A DNA stretch of 64,000 nt from Bifidobacterium asteroides. GTDB lineage: Bacteria > Actinomycetota > Actinomycetes > Actinomycetales > Bifidobacteriaceae. Location: positions 1,860,001-1,924,000 of the forward strand of contig NZ_CP048272.1 of the NCBI RefSeq assembly GCF_019469425.1, read 5' to 3'. A program made the translations under genes and the position numbers. The notes beneath the pieces were generated by a model. That model saw only the letters and a program-made list of their open reading frames with translations. It was not told the origin of the DNA and searched no databases. Below, in pieces: positions 36,052 to 45,111 of this stretch; position 1 is the first letter of the stretch; every line of letters starts with the position of its first letter.

Positions 36052-38691
36052 CTATGACTCCTTGGCGACATCCGCCGCCCCAGCCTGGGCATCGTCCTCG
36101 TCCGATGCCGCCTGGGCCGCCGCAGCGATCCTGGCCAGCTTGGCCTTGACTGCAGGTGTCGAGCCTGTGGACAAGGTCTCCTTGGGAGAGGAGCCATGCC
36201 CATGCTTGTTGGTCTTGACGAAGGGGTCGCCGCCCTTGACCGCGTATGGATCGGCATAGGAGGCGGAGATGGTCGGCTTGTCGTGGAGGATGAAGCCTCG
36301 GCCATGGCAGGTGGGGCACTCCTCGGAGAAGGCTTCGACCAGACCCTGGCCCACCCGCTTGCGCGTCATCTGGACCAGACCCAGGGAGGTGACCTCGGCC
36401 ACCTGATGCTTGGTGCGGTCCCGGGCCAGGCACTCCACCAGGCGGCGCAGAACCAGGTCACGGTTGGCCGGCATGACCATATCCACATAGTCGATCATGA
36501 TCATGCCGCCTATGTCGCGCAGACGCAGCTGCCTGGCGATCTCCTCGGAGGCTTCCAGGTTGCAGCGGGTCACCGTCTCCTCCAGGGACTTGCCCTTGCC
36601 GATGAAGCGACCCGTGTTCACATCGATGGTCGTCATGGCCTCGGTGCGGTCGATGACCAGGGATCCGCCGGAGGGCAGGTAGACCTGACGCTCCATGCCC
36701 TTGCGCAGCTGGCTGTCGATGCTCCAGCGGTCGAAGACGTCCTTGCCCTGGTGCTCGGCAGGATCCCAGTGCTCGAGCTTCTCCTCCAGATCGGGGGCCA
36801 TGGTCTCCAGGTAGTTGCGGACCCTCTCATAGACCCCCTGGCCCTGGACCACGAGCTTGGCGAAGTCGTCGTTGAAGATGTCACGAACCACGCGGATGGC
36901 CACGTCCGGCTCGCCCTGCAGGAGCTTGGGGCGCTTGCCGTGCAGGAACTCCTTGCGCTTGTCCTCGATCTTGCTCCACTGACGCTGCAGGTTCTCCAGA
37001 TCCTTGGTCAGGGCCTCCTCACTGGCTCCCTCGGCCGCAGTTCGGATGATGACGCCCATATCCTTGGGAGCCACCCTGGAGACGATGCTTTTGAGGCGGG
37101 AACGCTCACGGTCGGGCAACTTGCGGCTGACGCCGGTCATACCGCCCGAGGGCACCAAGACCAGGAAACGGCCAGCCAGCGTGACCTGCGAGGTCAGGCG
37201 GGCACCCTTGTGGCCTATGGGATCCTTGGTGACCTGGACCAGCACGGGATCGCCGGACTTGAAGGCCAGCTCAATCCGGCGTGGCTGGCCCTCCAGACGG
37301 GTGGAGTCCCAGTTGACCTCGCCGGCGTAGAGCACGCCGTTGCGGGCCTGGCCGATGTCCACGAAGGCGGCCTCCATGCTGGGCAGGACATTCTGGACCC
37401 GGCCCAGGTAGATGTTGCCGACAGTGGAGACCTCCTGGATGTCGGAGACGTAATGCTCGACCAGGATGTCGTCCTCAATGACCGAGATCTGGGTATGGTG
37501 CTCTTTCTCGCGCACCACCATCAGACGGTTGACGTTTTCGCGGCGGGCCAGGAAGTCCTGCTCGACCAGCTGGGACTGACGTGAGCGCTCGCGGCGGTTG
37601 TCCCGCCGACGCTGCTTTTTGGCCTCCAGGCGGGTGGAGCCCTCCACGTCGGTGATTTCGTCGATATATTGCTGCTTGCGGGAACGGCGGCCGCTGGGCT
37701 CCTCTGGCTCGCCCTCGGCAGACTTGGAACCCCTGCGCCGGCGACGACGACGGGTCAGCGGGGCCTCGTCCTCGTCATCCTTGTCCTTCTCCTGCTCGTG
37801 CCCGCGACGGCGGCGGCGAGTCAAAACGGACTTTTCAGAGTCCTCATCATCGCCCTTGGAACGGCGACGACGACGGGTGCGGGTGCCGGGCTCCTGCTGA
37901 TCCTCGTCCTGCTCCTGATCCTCGTCGACCACGAAAGTGATGCCCTCGTGGCCCAGATCCTCCTCGATGCGCTCAACCTCGTCAGCGGCCCGGCGCTCCT
38001 CGGCGTTGAGCCTTCGGGAACGGCGTGAACCGCCCTCCGAAATGCTCCTGGACCTGCTGCGGCGGGAGGTCTTGGGCGATTGCTCGGCATCCTCGTCTTC
38101 GTCATCCCGTTCCTCACGTTCATTCTGCTCAGGCCGGGAGACGGGTATGACGGGCTCCTGGAAGAGCAGGGATGTCATAGGACGGGGGCGGGAGGCGCGC
38201 GGGCGCTCATCCTGTTCCTCGGCCTTCCGGCCTGCCCTCTGGCTGCGGCCCGAGGTCAGTGCCTCCACAGCCTCAAGGGCACGCTCCTGACGCTCCTGAT
38301 CAGGTTCACCCTCCTGGGCATGCTCCTCGGTGCGTCGACGGGCAGCAGTTCGGGTGCGACGACGAGTGGTCGTCCTAGTCGGCTTGGACTCGCTCTCATC
38401 CACCTGAGCGTCCTGACCGGAGTGATCCTGCACGCTCTGATCGGCCGCCTGATCCTCCTTGGGCTTTCGGGTGCGACGACGACGGACGGCGGAGGGCTTG
38501 CGCTTCTCGGCCTCGACTTTCACGGGCACGTCAGCACCGGCAGCGCCAGCCACCCTGACCACACGCCGTCCAGTGCGGCGACGGGTGCTGGAACTGGTGG
38601 TCTCCTCGACCGGCCTCTCCTGTCCATCGCTGATGGTGGATCTATTATCCTGGGTATCCTGGGTATCCTCGGTATTCGTTTTTTCGGGCAC
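36052..38691 (-). CDS. rne: Ribonuclease E/G
   Basis: 879 residues from GTG 38691, chosen over GTG 38748 because AAGGAG lies four bases upstream. The first roughly 370 residues are charged and Arg/Glu-rich (repeats such as TEDTQDTQDN and many RRRRR blocks), probably disordered RNA- and protein-binding sequence. Then an S1 domain (IYLGRVQNVLPSMEAAFVDI), the DNase I-like catalytic part with MIMIDYVDMV, and the zinc-link CPTCHGRG. The catalytic core is C-terminal, the reverse of E. coli RNase E, as known for high-G+C Gram-positives. It processes and degrades mRNA and rRNA precursors. Confidence 0.95.
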   Translation of the reverse strand: MPEKTNTEDTQDTQDNRSTISDGQERPVEETTSSSTRRRTGRRVVRVAGAAGADVPVKVEAEKRKPSAVRRRRTRKPKEDQAADQSVQDHSGQDAQVDESESKPTRTTTRRRTRTAARRRTEEHAQEGEPDQERQERALEAVEALTSGRSQRAGRKAEEQDERPRASRPRPMTSLLFQEPVIPVSRPEQNEREERDDEDEDAEQSPKTSRRSRSRSISEGGSRRSRRLNAEERRAADEVERIEEDLGHEGITFVVDEDQEQDEDQQEPGTRTRRRRRSKGDDEDSEKSVLTRRRRRGHEQEKDKDDEDEAPLTRRRRRRRGSKSAEGEPEEPSGRRSRKQQYIDEITDVEGSTRLEAKKQRRRDNRRERSRQSQLVEQDFLARRENVNRLMVVREKEHHTQISVIEDDILVEHYVSDIQEVSTVGNIYLGRVQNVLPSMEAAFVDIGQARNGVLYAGEVNWDSTRLEGQPRRIELAFKSGDPVLVQVTKDPIGHKGARLTSQVTLAGRFLVLVPSGGMTGVSRKLPDRERSRLKSIVSRVAPKDMGVIIRTAAEGASEEALTKDLENLQRQWSKIEDKRKEFLHGKRPKLLQGEPDVAIRVVRDIFNDDFAKLVVQGQGVYERVRNYLETMAPDLEEKLEHWDPAEHQGKDVFDRWSIDSQLRKGMERQVYLPSGGSLVIDRTEAMTTIDVNTGRFIGKGKSLEETVTRCNLEASEEIARQLRLRDIGGMIMIDYVDMVMPANRDLVLRRLVECLARDRTKHQVAEVTSLGLVQMTRKRVGQGLVEAFSEECPTCHGRGFILHDKPTISASYADPYAVKGGDPFVKTNKHGHGSSPKETLSTGSTPAVKAKLARIAAAAQAASDEDDAQAGAADVAKES

Positions 38692-38927
38692 AATGCTCCT
38701 TGCGGCACGCCGCCTCGCGCCGCTCTCACGGTCTCGATCCGTCCTCACGCTGCACTCTCACTGCAACCGCGCACCTGCGTACGCCCGATCGAAACGCCTT
38801 GGCAAAAAGTCTTCCTGACGCAGGCGGACACCGACGCCCGTACGGATCACTGGGTCTCCATCCGGGGGGATCAACGCCTACGCTGCAAGTGGTCAGGCAG
38901 AACCACCATCCTCTAGTATGGCACAGA

Positions 38928-40157
38928 TCAGCGGCCTCCAGGTCCATTGAGCCACTCGACCAGTACCGACTCCAGCCGAACCAGGTCATCCAGGGGCGCC
39001 TGTTCGTCGGCCTTGTGGGCCAGTAAGGGGTTTCCTGCACCCAGGTTGACGGCTGGTAGGCCAAGGGCTGAAAACCGCGCCACATCGGTCCACCCCAGCT
39101 TGGCGCGAGGCTGATGGCCCGTGGTCCGGGCGACCAGGTCCGCCAACGAACGCGCCCAAGGCGAATCAAGGCCTGGACGGGCGGCGGGCGATTCATCGCA
39201 CATGCGCACCGAGAATCCCTGGAAGACCCCGCCCAGAGCCATATGCTCGCCATTGCCCAGCTCAGCGCCCGTCCCCTGACCCATCATCAGCTCCTTGGCC
39301 TGGGCCAGACTCTTGTCGGGTGCAAACCGGTAGTTGACGTGCACCCGGCAGCGGTCGGGAATGACGTTGGTGCCCAGGCCGCCCTCGATCATGGTGGCGT
39401 TGAGCCCCTCCCGATAGTCCAGGCCGTCCACCCGCACCGTGGCCGGACGGTACTGCTCCAGTCGGTCCAGAATGGGCGCGGCAGCGTGGATGGCATTGCT
39501 GCCCATCCAGGCCCGGGCGGAGTGGGCCGTCGTGCCGTGGGTGATCAGATCGAAACGCATGGTTCCGTTGCAGCCGGCCTCGATGGCACAGTCAGTGGGC
39601 TCGCCGATGATGGCGAAATCCCCGCGTACCCAGTCAGGATGGGCAGCCACCACCCGGCCCAGCCCGTTCAGATCGGCCTGAACCTCCTCATGGTCGTAGA
39701 AGACGAAGGTCAGGTCATAGACCGGCTCCTGCAGAGTGAGCGCAAGGTGGAGGAAGACGGCATCCGAGGCCTTCATGTCGGCGGTGCCCCGGCCGTACAG
39801 CACCCGGGAACCGGGGTGGGCGGCGGCCAGGTCAGCGCGGATGTCCGGAGGGCCGGGCTCCAGCCAGCGCGGGGGCAGGTTCCCATCCACAGGCACGGTG
39901 TCCAGATGCCCGGCAAGGACGATACGGTGGGGACGACCCAGCTGTGTGGAGGCCACCACCGTGTCGCCCAGCCGTCGGACCAAGAGATCAGCCCGTGAGG
40001 ACAGGGCCCTTTGGACGGCATCGGCCAGGGGGCCCTCCTGACCGCTGACCGAGGGCAGGGCGGTCATGGACTCCAGTATCCTTGCCAGGGCCTGGGCAGG
40101 TTCGGCCCCTCGGACGCCGGAGAGAAGATCAATATCCGTCTGTACGTTCTTGGCCAT
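38928..40157 (-). CDS. dapE: Succinyl-diaminopimelate desuccinylase
   Basis: 409-residue M20 metallopeptidase-family enzyme. Metal and catalytic motifs: LAGHLDTVPVDGN (His, Asp), YGRGTADMKASDA (Asp), and DHEEVQ (general base Glu and metal Glu). EPTDCAIEAGCNGT is typical of the actinobacterial DapE group. It releases succinate to give LL-diaminopimelate for lysine and cell wall. It starts at ATG 40157, divergent from the transporter gene at 40302. Confidence 0.92.
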   Translation of the reverse strand: MAKNVQTDIDLLSGVRGAEPAQALARILESMTALPSVSGQEGPLADAVQRALSSRADLLVRRLGDTVVASTQLGRPHRIVLAGHLDTVPVDGNLPPRWLEPGPPDIRADLAAAHPGSRVLYGRGTADMKASDAVFLHLALTLQEPVYDLTFVFYDHEEVQADLNGLGRVVAAHPDWVRGDFAIIGEPTDCAIEAGCNGTMRFDLITHGTTAHSARAWMGSNAIHAAAPILDRLEQYRPATVRVDGLDYREGLNATMIEGGLGTNVIPDRCRVHVNYRFAPDKSLAQAKELMMGQGTGAELGNGEHMALGGVFQGFSVRMCDESPAARPGLDSPWARSLADLVARTTGHQPRAKLGWTDVARFSALGLPAVNLGAGNPLLAHKADEQAPLDDLVRLESVLVEWLNGPGGR

Positions 40158-40301
40158 AGTGCCATGCTAGCGGGCCGAAGGAGCGCGGATGGACCTACAG
40201 CCGCAAGCATGATGCCCGGGTGGCACAATGGGGACGACGGAAGCGGTGGCCCTCCGCCTGGGAGGCCGCCGTCCACCATGCGAGACGAGGAGGATGCCGG
40301 A

Positions 40302-41246
40302 GTGCCTGGACTGCTCAGTGCCATGGAGGGGTTCTTCATCATCGGTGTGGTCATAGCCGTGGGTTATGTGGCCGCCCGCTTCGATGTTGGCGGTCCCACG
40401 GCCCAGCTGGTGCTCAACAAATACTCATTCTTTGTGTCAACGCCCTGCCTGATGTTCGCCATCCTCTCCAAGCAGAAGCTGTCGATTATCTTCCACCCCA
40501 GCATCATCGTGGCTTTCCTGTCGGCGGCGGCTGTGGGACTGCTCTTCGTGGCCCTGAACGCAGCCAGCTTCCACCTGCCGGCTGCAGAAGCCACCATCGG
40601 CGCCCTGGACTCCCTCTATTTGAACTCCAACAACATCGGGCTGCCTGTAGCCACCTATATTCTGGGCAATCCCTCACTGGTGGCACCCATCCTGGTCATG
40701 CAGCAAGCCCTGTTCACCCCAATCGGGCTGACCGTCCTGGACGCGACCACCTCTGGCAAGCTCTCGGTCAAAACCATACTCAAGCAGCCCCTGAAGCAGC
40801 CCATCCTCATCGGCTCCATAGGCGGCATAGTGGTCTCAGCCATCAGCGCCCAAGCCGGTCGTTTCATCATCCCCGACTTCGTCTACAAGCCCATCGACAT
40901 GATCGGACAGTCGGCCGTGCCCATGATCCTCATGGCCTTTGGCATGTCACTGCGGGGTTCACGGCCCATGGGCCGGGGCGCCGACCGTCGTGCCACCCTC
41001 TGCGCGGTGATCCTGAAGAATCTGGTCATGCCCATAATCGCCTACCTGCTGGCCCGGTTCATGATGGGCTTCAGCGGAGCGGAACTGTACGGGTGTGTGG
41101 TTCTTGCGGCCCTGCCTACAGGCCAGAACGTCTACAACTACGCGGCCCGCTACGAGGTGGGAACCACCTTCGCCAGGGACGGCATCCTGCTGAGCACGAT
41201 CAGCTCGCCCGTGGTCATCGCCTTGGTTGCACTGCTCCTGAGCTGA
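40302..41246 (+). CDS. Auxin efflux carrier (AEC) family transporter
   Basis: 314 residues from GTG 40302, which has AGGAGG eight bases upstream; ATG 40278 and 40323 are alternatives. About ten membrane segments are seen, starting at FFIIGVVIAVGYVAARF and ending VVIALVALLLS. NKYSFFVSTPCLMFAIL in the first half and PTGQNVYNYAARYEVG in the second match the AEC pattern. Bacterial members export or import organic acids such as malate; the substrate here is unknown. It converges on the Maf-NUDIX gene, 22 bases apart. Confidence 0.88.
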   Translation: MPGLLSAMEGFFIIGVVIAVGYVAARFDVGGPTAQLVLNKYSFFVSTPCLMFAILSKQKLSIIFHPSIIVAFLSAAAVGLLFVALNAASFHLPAAEATIGALDSLYLNSNNIGLPVATYILGNPSLVAPILVMQQALFTPIGLTVLDATTSGKLSVKTILKQPLKQPILIGSIGGIVVSAISAQAGRFIIPDFVYKPIDMIGQSAVPMILMAFGMSLRGSRPMGRGADRRATLCAVILKNLVMPIIAYLLARFMMGFSGAELYGCVVLAALPTGQNVYNYAARYEVGTTFARDGILLSTISSPVVIALVALLLS

Positions 41247-41268
41247 CACGCCGGACCAGGCCTTCTGC

Positions 41269-42618
41269 TCAGCCTTCGGCCGCCAGGGTCTCCAAGCGTT
41301 GCCGGAAGTGCGGCCAGTCCCGTCCGAAGGCCTTCAGAAGGGGCAGGCCGGTGACCTTGTCCAGATCCACCCATTCCAGGGCAATGCTCTCATCGTCATT
41401 CATGCGAGGCTCTACCTGGTGGCCGGGACGCTCGAAAGCCAGGATGGTCGTGTAGCCCCAGGGGCCGTGGTCCTCCAGGTAGGAGCCCACAACCTGAATG
41501 TCCTCCGGGCGGATGTTGGCCTCCTCATAGCTCTCGCGCAGGCCGCCCTCCAGGGGATTCTCCCCGTCGGAGATGGCACCGCCAGGCACACCCCAGGTGC
41601 CTCCTTCGGCGCTCCAGCGGGCCCGGTGCTGCAGAAGCACGCTGACCGGCGCACCCGTGCGGGCATCGAGCCGGGCCAGCAAGACTCCGGCAGCCCCGTT
41701 GAGCCCCCAGTGCCGCTTGCCGCAGGCGCAGTTCACCCATCCATCGCCAGGCTGATGGACGTTTTCCACGGGGGCGACCAGGCCTTCAGGACCACGCGTC
41801 GATCCGTCTGCCCCCTGCCGCTTGGGCAGGACCCTTCGGGCCCACAGGTCAGGCCAGGAGACACCCAGCTCTTGGGCCAGGGCGCGCAGAGTGGGCATGC
41901 TCAATCCCATCACCCCGCTGGGATCGCCCTGGATGCATTGGATGAAGGCGCTGCCCAACCCTTCCAGGGTGAAGGATCCGGCCACCTCAAGGGGCTCGCC
42001 GGTGGCTGTATAGGCCTGCATGGATGCCCGGTCATAGTCTCCGAAGGTCACTTGAGCGCTGCTGACCGCTCGGGCCCGTCGGCCGGTGGCCAGATCAATC
42101 AGACAGTGGCCGGTGACCAGGGTGCCGGTTCGGCCACGCATGGCCATCAGCCGCTTTAGAGCACGCTCCGGCTGGTGAGGCTTGCCCCTGACGGCGCCGT
42201 CCATGCTGAAAAGCGAGTCACACCCCAACAGGAGAGGTCCGCGTCCGGCGCCGAACATCCCGCCCCAGGACCCGATGACCTGGCCCATGGGATCCTTGGA
42301 GGATGCATCCGGATCATTCTGTCTCAGAGGCCTGAACGTGACCAGATCGCCCCGCGAGCGCCTCTCGGCATCCTTGACGGCATCCATGGTGCCTTGGACA
42401 GCCGAAGCCTTGGCCTCAGCCAAGACGCTGACCCGTTCGCGCACATCCAGGTCATCCGGGCGACAACCCAGTTTACGAGCCCGTTTCGCCAGCACAGCCG
42501 GCTCATCCACCTTTGAGGGTCGGATGATGGGGTCAATGCCCGCCTGGATCAGGAGCCGATGCCTGGAGGGAGAGGATGAGGCCAGGATGAGCGGGATATG
42601 CCTGTCTTCAACGTTCAC
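41269..42618 (-). CDS. Fusion of Maf-type nucleotide pyrophosphatase and NUDIX hydrolase
   Basis: 449 residues from GTG 42618 (AGGAAGG upstream, overlapping thrB by 11 bases). The N-terminal Maf domain shows LILASSSPSRHRLL, KVDEP, LLGCDSL and GDPSGVMGLSMP; it would hydrolyse non-canonical nucleoside triphosphates. About 45 extra residues (SRGDLVTF to FGAGRG) lie before LLGCDSL. A linker with a Cys/His cluster (NCACGKRHWG) leads to a NUDIX domain with GGAISDGENPLEGGLRESYEEANI-type box, read as G-x5-E-x7-RE-x2-EE, whose canonical closing Gly is Asn. The pairing suggests nucleotide-pool cleaning. It is the last gene of the argS-lysA-hom-thrB row. Confidence 0.88.
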   Translation of the reverse strand: MNVEDRHIPLILASSSPSRHRLLIQAGIDPIIRPSKVDEPAVLAKRARKLGCRPDDLDVRERVSVLAEAKASAVQGTMDAVKDAERRSRGDLVTFRPLRQNDPDASSKDPMGQVIGSWGGMFGAGRGPLLLGCDSLFSMDGAVRGKPHQPERALKRLMAMRGRTGTLVTGHCLIDLATGRRARAVSSAQVTFGDYDRASMQAYTATGEPLEVAGSFTLEGLGSAFIQCIQGDPSGVMGLSMPTLRALAQELGVSWPDLWARRVLPKRQGADGSTRGPEGLVAPVENVHQPGDGWVNCACGKRHWGLNGAAGVLLARLDARTGAPVSVLLQHRARWSAEGGTWGVPGGAISDGENPLEGGLRESYEEANIRPEDIQVVGSYLEDHGPWGYTTILAFERPGHQVEPRMNDDESIALEWVDLDKVTGLPLLKAFGRDWPHFRQRLETLAAEG

Positions 42619-43663
42619 GATTGCCTTCCTGATCCCGTTCCACCTGGACCCCCTTGCGATCAACGTCCAAGGATAGGATCCGCCAACGGCCGGAATCCAA
42701 ATAGTCCTTGGCAAGGGTCCGCAGCTCATTGTCAGCATCCCCGTAATGCAGGACGATAATGCAGGGCCCGGCTCCAGAGACCGCCGCCGCATAACCCTGA
42801 CGACGCAGGAGCTGCAGTAGCTTGGTTGAGGAGGGCATGAGCCCGGCCCGGTATGGCTGATGGAGCCGGTCCTGGGTGGCTACGAAGAGCAGCGCATTGG
42901 CCTTTGCGGCCTGTTGGGCTGCGTCAGTTCCCAAGTCATCCAGTGACCCAGGGTTCAGAGCGCCGGGAATCAGGGCAGCCCGTGACAGGTTGTGAACGGC
43001 ATCCGCATAAGGCACCTGTTTGGGCAGGGCCTGTCGGGCCTTCTGTGTAGACAGATGGGCGCCGGGAACAAAAACCGTGGCTTTGACGGCTGGGGCCACC
43101 TTGTAGCGCAGGGTGTGGTAGCCGCCCTCCAAGGGCGCGCCCCCGGCGATGGGCAGGGAACCCACCCCCTCGCCCGTGGCCAGATCATAGGAGACGGTCA
43201 GCCCCCCGTAGACAGCTGGCGCCACGTTGTCGGGATGCCCCTCGATCTGGGCAGCCAGCGCAAAGACGGCATCACGGCGCAGGGAACCGGCATGGGCGAA
43301 GGCCGCAGCCGCAGCGATCCCGGCCACGATGGCCTCGGCGCTGGATCCCAAACCCCTGGCCTGGGGGATGCGGTTGACGGCGCGCATGATGAAGCCGAAC
43401 CTTGGCAGCCCGAAGACCTGGCAGGCCCGCCTGAAAGCGGAGACGACCAAATGGGTCTCATCTCGGGGCAGGGCCCGCTCCCCCTCCCCCTTGATGACCA
43501 CATAGGCGGTGGTGTCGCCCGTGTCCACGGAACGGGTGAAGACGATCTCGTCATGGTAGTCCAGCGCCAGGCCGACCGCATCGAAACCTGAGCCCAAGTT
43601 GGCGCTGGTGGCTGGCACACGCACCCGAACAGTAGACGGGCCCTCAACGGCTGCGGCCATCAT
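42608..43663 (-). CDS. thrB: Homoserine kinase
   Basis: 351 residues from ATG 43663, overlapping the hom stop (ATGA). GHMP kinase: VRVPATSANLGSGFDAVGLAL at the N-terminus and the ATP loop ARGLGSSAEAIVAGIAAA. It phosphorylates homoserine for threonine synthesis. A frame extending to 43765 is a hom shadow. Threonine synthase, often next to thrB in actinobacteria, is absent here. Confidence 0.95.
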   Translation of the reverse strand: MMAAAVEGPSTVRVRVPATSANLGSGFDAVGLALDYHDEIVFTRSVDTGDTTAYVVIKGEGERALPRDETHLVVSAFRRACQVFGLPRFGFIMRAVNRIPQARGLGSSAEAIVAGIAAAAAFAHAGSLRRDAVFALAAQIEGHPDNVAPAVYGGLTVSYDLATGEGVGSLPIAGGAPLEGGYHTLRYKVAPAVKATVFVPGAHLSTQKARQALPKQVPYADAVHNLSRAALIPGALNPGSLDDLGTDAAQQAAKANALLFVATQDRLHQPYRAGLMPSSTKLLQLLRRQGYAAAVSGAGPCIIVLHYGDADNELRTLAKDYLDSGRWRILSLDVDRKGVQVERDQEGNRER

Positions 43664-45000
43664 TGGGCCTGCCGATCGAAGACGCGCAGGATGGACGCCT
43701 GCCCGGTGACCGAGTCGAAGGCGGAGATCCGTTCGACCACCCGCCGCAGAGTCACCTCGTCGCACAGGTGCGTGACCACGCGCAGTTGCTGTATTTCGCC
43801 GCTGTAGCCCGGGTCATGCAGGGTGGGCTTGATGTCCTGGTTGACTCCATTGATGGAGATGCCCGCCTCGGAAAAGACCTGGGCGATGGCCGCCAGCACG
43901 CCGGGCTTGTCGTGAATCAGAAAACGGACGGCGAAGGCGGCACGGGATGAATTCAACGGAGCCATGGGGATATTCGCGTACATGGGAACCCGCGGGCCCA
44001 TGCCATGCTGGAATATGTGGCGAGCCTCGGTGACTACGTCCCCCACAACCGCTGATGCCGTGGGCGCCCCGCCGGCACCCCGACCATAGAACATGAGGTC
44101 GTCAGCGGCCTTGGCGGTGACGAAGACCGCGTTGAAACTGCCATGGACCGAGGCCAGAGGGTGGCTGTCGGGGATCAACGCCGGGTAGACCCGGGCGGAG
44201 ATGCCCTGTTTGCTGCGTTCGGCCACGGCCAGAAGCTTGATGACCCGGTGCTCGGTCCGTGCGGCTGCGATATCGTCAGCGGTGATGGCGCGGATACCCT
44301 CCACGGGAACATCATCCAGGCGCACATCGGTGTGGAAGGCCAGCGTGGCCATGATGGCAGCCTTGGCGGCTGCATCCAGCCCGTCCACATCGGCAGTGGG
44401 GTCCGCCTCAGCAAAGCCCTTGTCCTGGGCATCGCGCAAGGCCTGATCGAATTGAAGACCCTTGGTGGTCATCTCATCCAGAATGTAGTTGGTGGTCCCG
44501 TTGACGATGCCCACCAGGCTGGTGATGACGTCGCCCACCAAGGACTCGCGCAAGGGCCGCACAATGGGGATGGCCCCGCCCACGGCCGCCTCGAAGTAGA
44601 TGTCGACGCCCCGCTTCTCGGCAGCCTGGTAGAGCTCAGGGCCGTGCTGGGCAAGCAGGGCCTTGTTGGCGGTGACCACGCTGGCGCCAGACTCGATGGC
44701 CTTGAGCAGCAGGGTGCGGGCCGGCTCAATGCCGCCGATCAGCTCGATGACGATGTCCGCCCGGGTGACCAAGTCCGCTGAGTCTGTGGTCAGCAGGGAC
44801 GGATCAATCCAATCAGCCTTGACCTTGTCAGGATTGAGGACAGCGATACCCACCAACTCCAGGGGACGACCCACTCGGCTGGCCAGGTCCTGGCTCTGCT
44901 CCACCAGGAGGCGAGCGGTCTGGGAACCCACGGTCCCTGCCCCTAGAAGTGCTATGCGGATAGGCCTGAGGGCCTCCTGCTGTTGCGCATTCTTGGGCAT
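43660..45000 (-). CDS. hom: Homoserine dehydrogenase
   Basis: 446 residues. NAD(P)-binding IALLGAGTVGSQTARLL, the substrate region GIVNGTTNYILDEM and KGFAEADPTADVDGLDAAAK, and a C-terminal ACT domain (from about 365, FAVRFLIHDKPGVLAAIAQV) for feedback inhibition by threonine. It reduces aspartate semialdehyde to homoserine. It lies 111 bases after lysA on the same strand. Confidence 0.96.
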   Translation of the reverse strand: MPKNAQQQEALRPIRIALLGAGTVGSQTARLLVEQSQDLASRVGRPLELVGIAVLNPDKVKADWIDPSLLTTDSADLVTRADIVIELIGGIEPARTLLLKAIESGASVVTANKALLAQHGPELYQAAEKRGVDIYFEAAVGGAIPIVRPLRESLVGDVITSLVGIVNGTTNYILDEMTTKGLQFDQALRDAQDKGFAEADPTADVDGLDAAAKAAIMATLAFHTDVRLDDVPVEGIRAITADDIAAARTEHRVIKLLAVAERSKQGISARVYPALIPDSHPLASVHGSFNAVFVTAKAADDLMFYGRGAGGAPTASAVVGDVVTEARHIFQHGMGPRVPMYANIPMAPLNSSRAAFAVRFLIHDKPGVLAAIAQVFSEAGISINGVNQDIKPTLHDPGYSGEIQQLRVVTHLCDEVTLRRVVERISAFDSVTGQASILRVFDRQAQ

Positions 45001-45111
45001 ATGGATCCTCCATCCGCCCCAACGGGGCCGGTCACCGTGTGTTGCTCCATCTTAGAAAGCCAATCCGACACCCGTATCCACACCAACGGCCGCTTTCATC
45101 CGAAGCGGGAT

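Noticed and set aside
36196-37584. 462-codon plus-strand frame over rne
   Set aside because: Antisense to the RNase E catalytic domain, without start signal or family features.
37669-38028. Hydrophobic plus-strand frames opposite the Arg-rich part of rne
   Set aside because: Leu/Val/Thr-rich sequence is the complement of repeated Arg/Glu codons and only mimics membrane helices.
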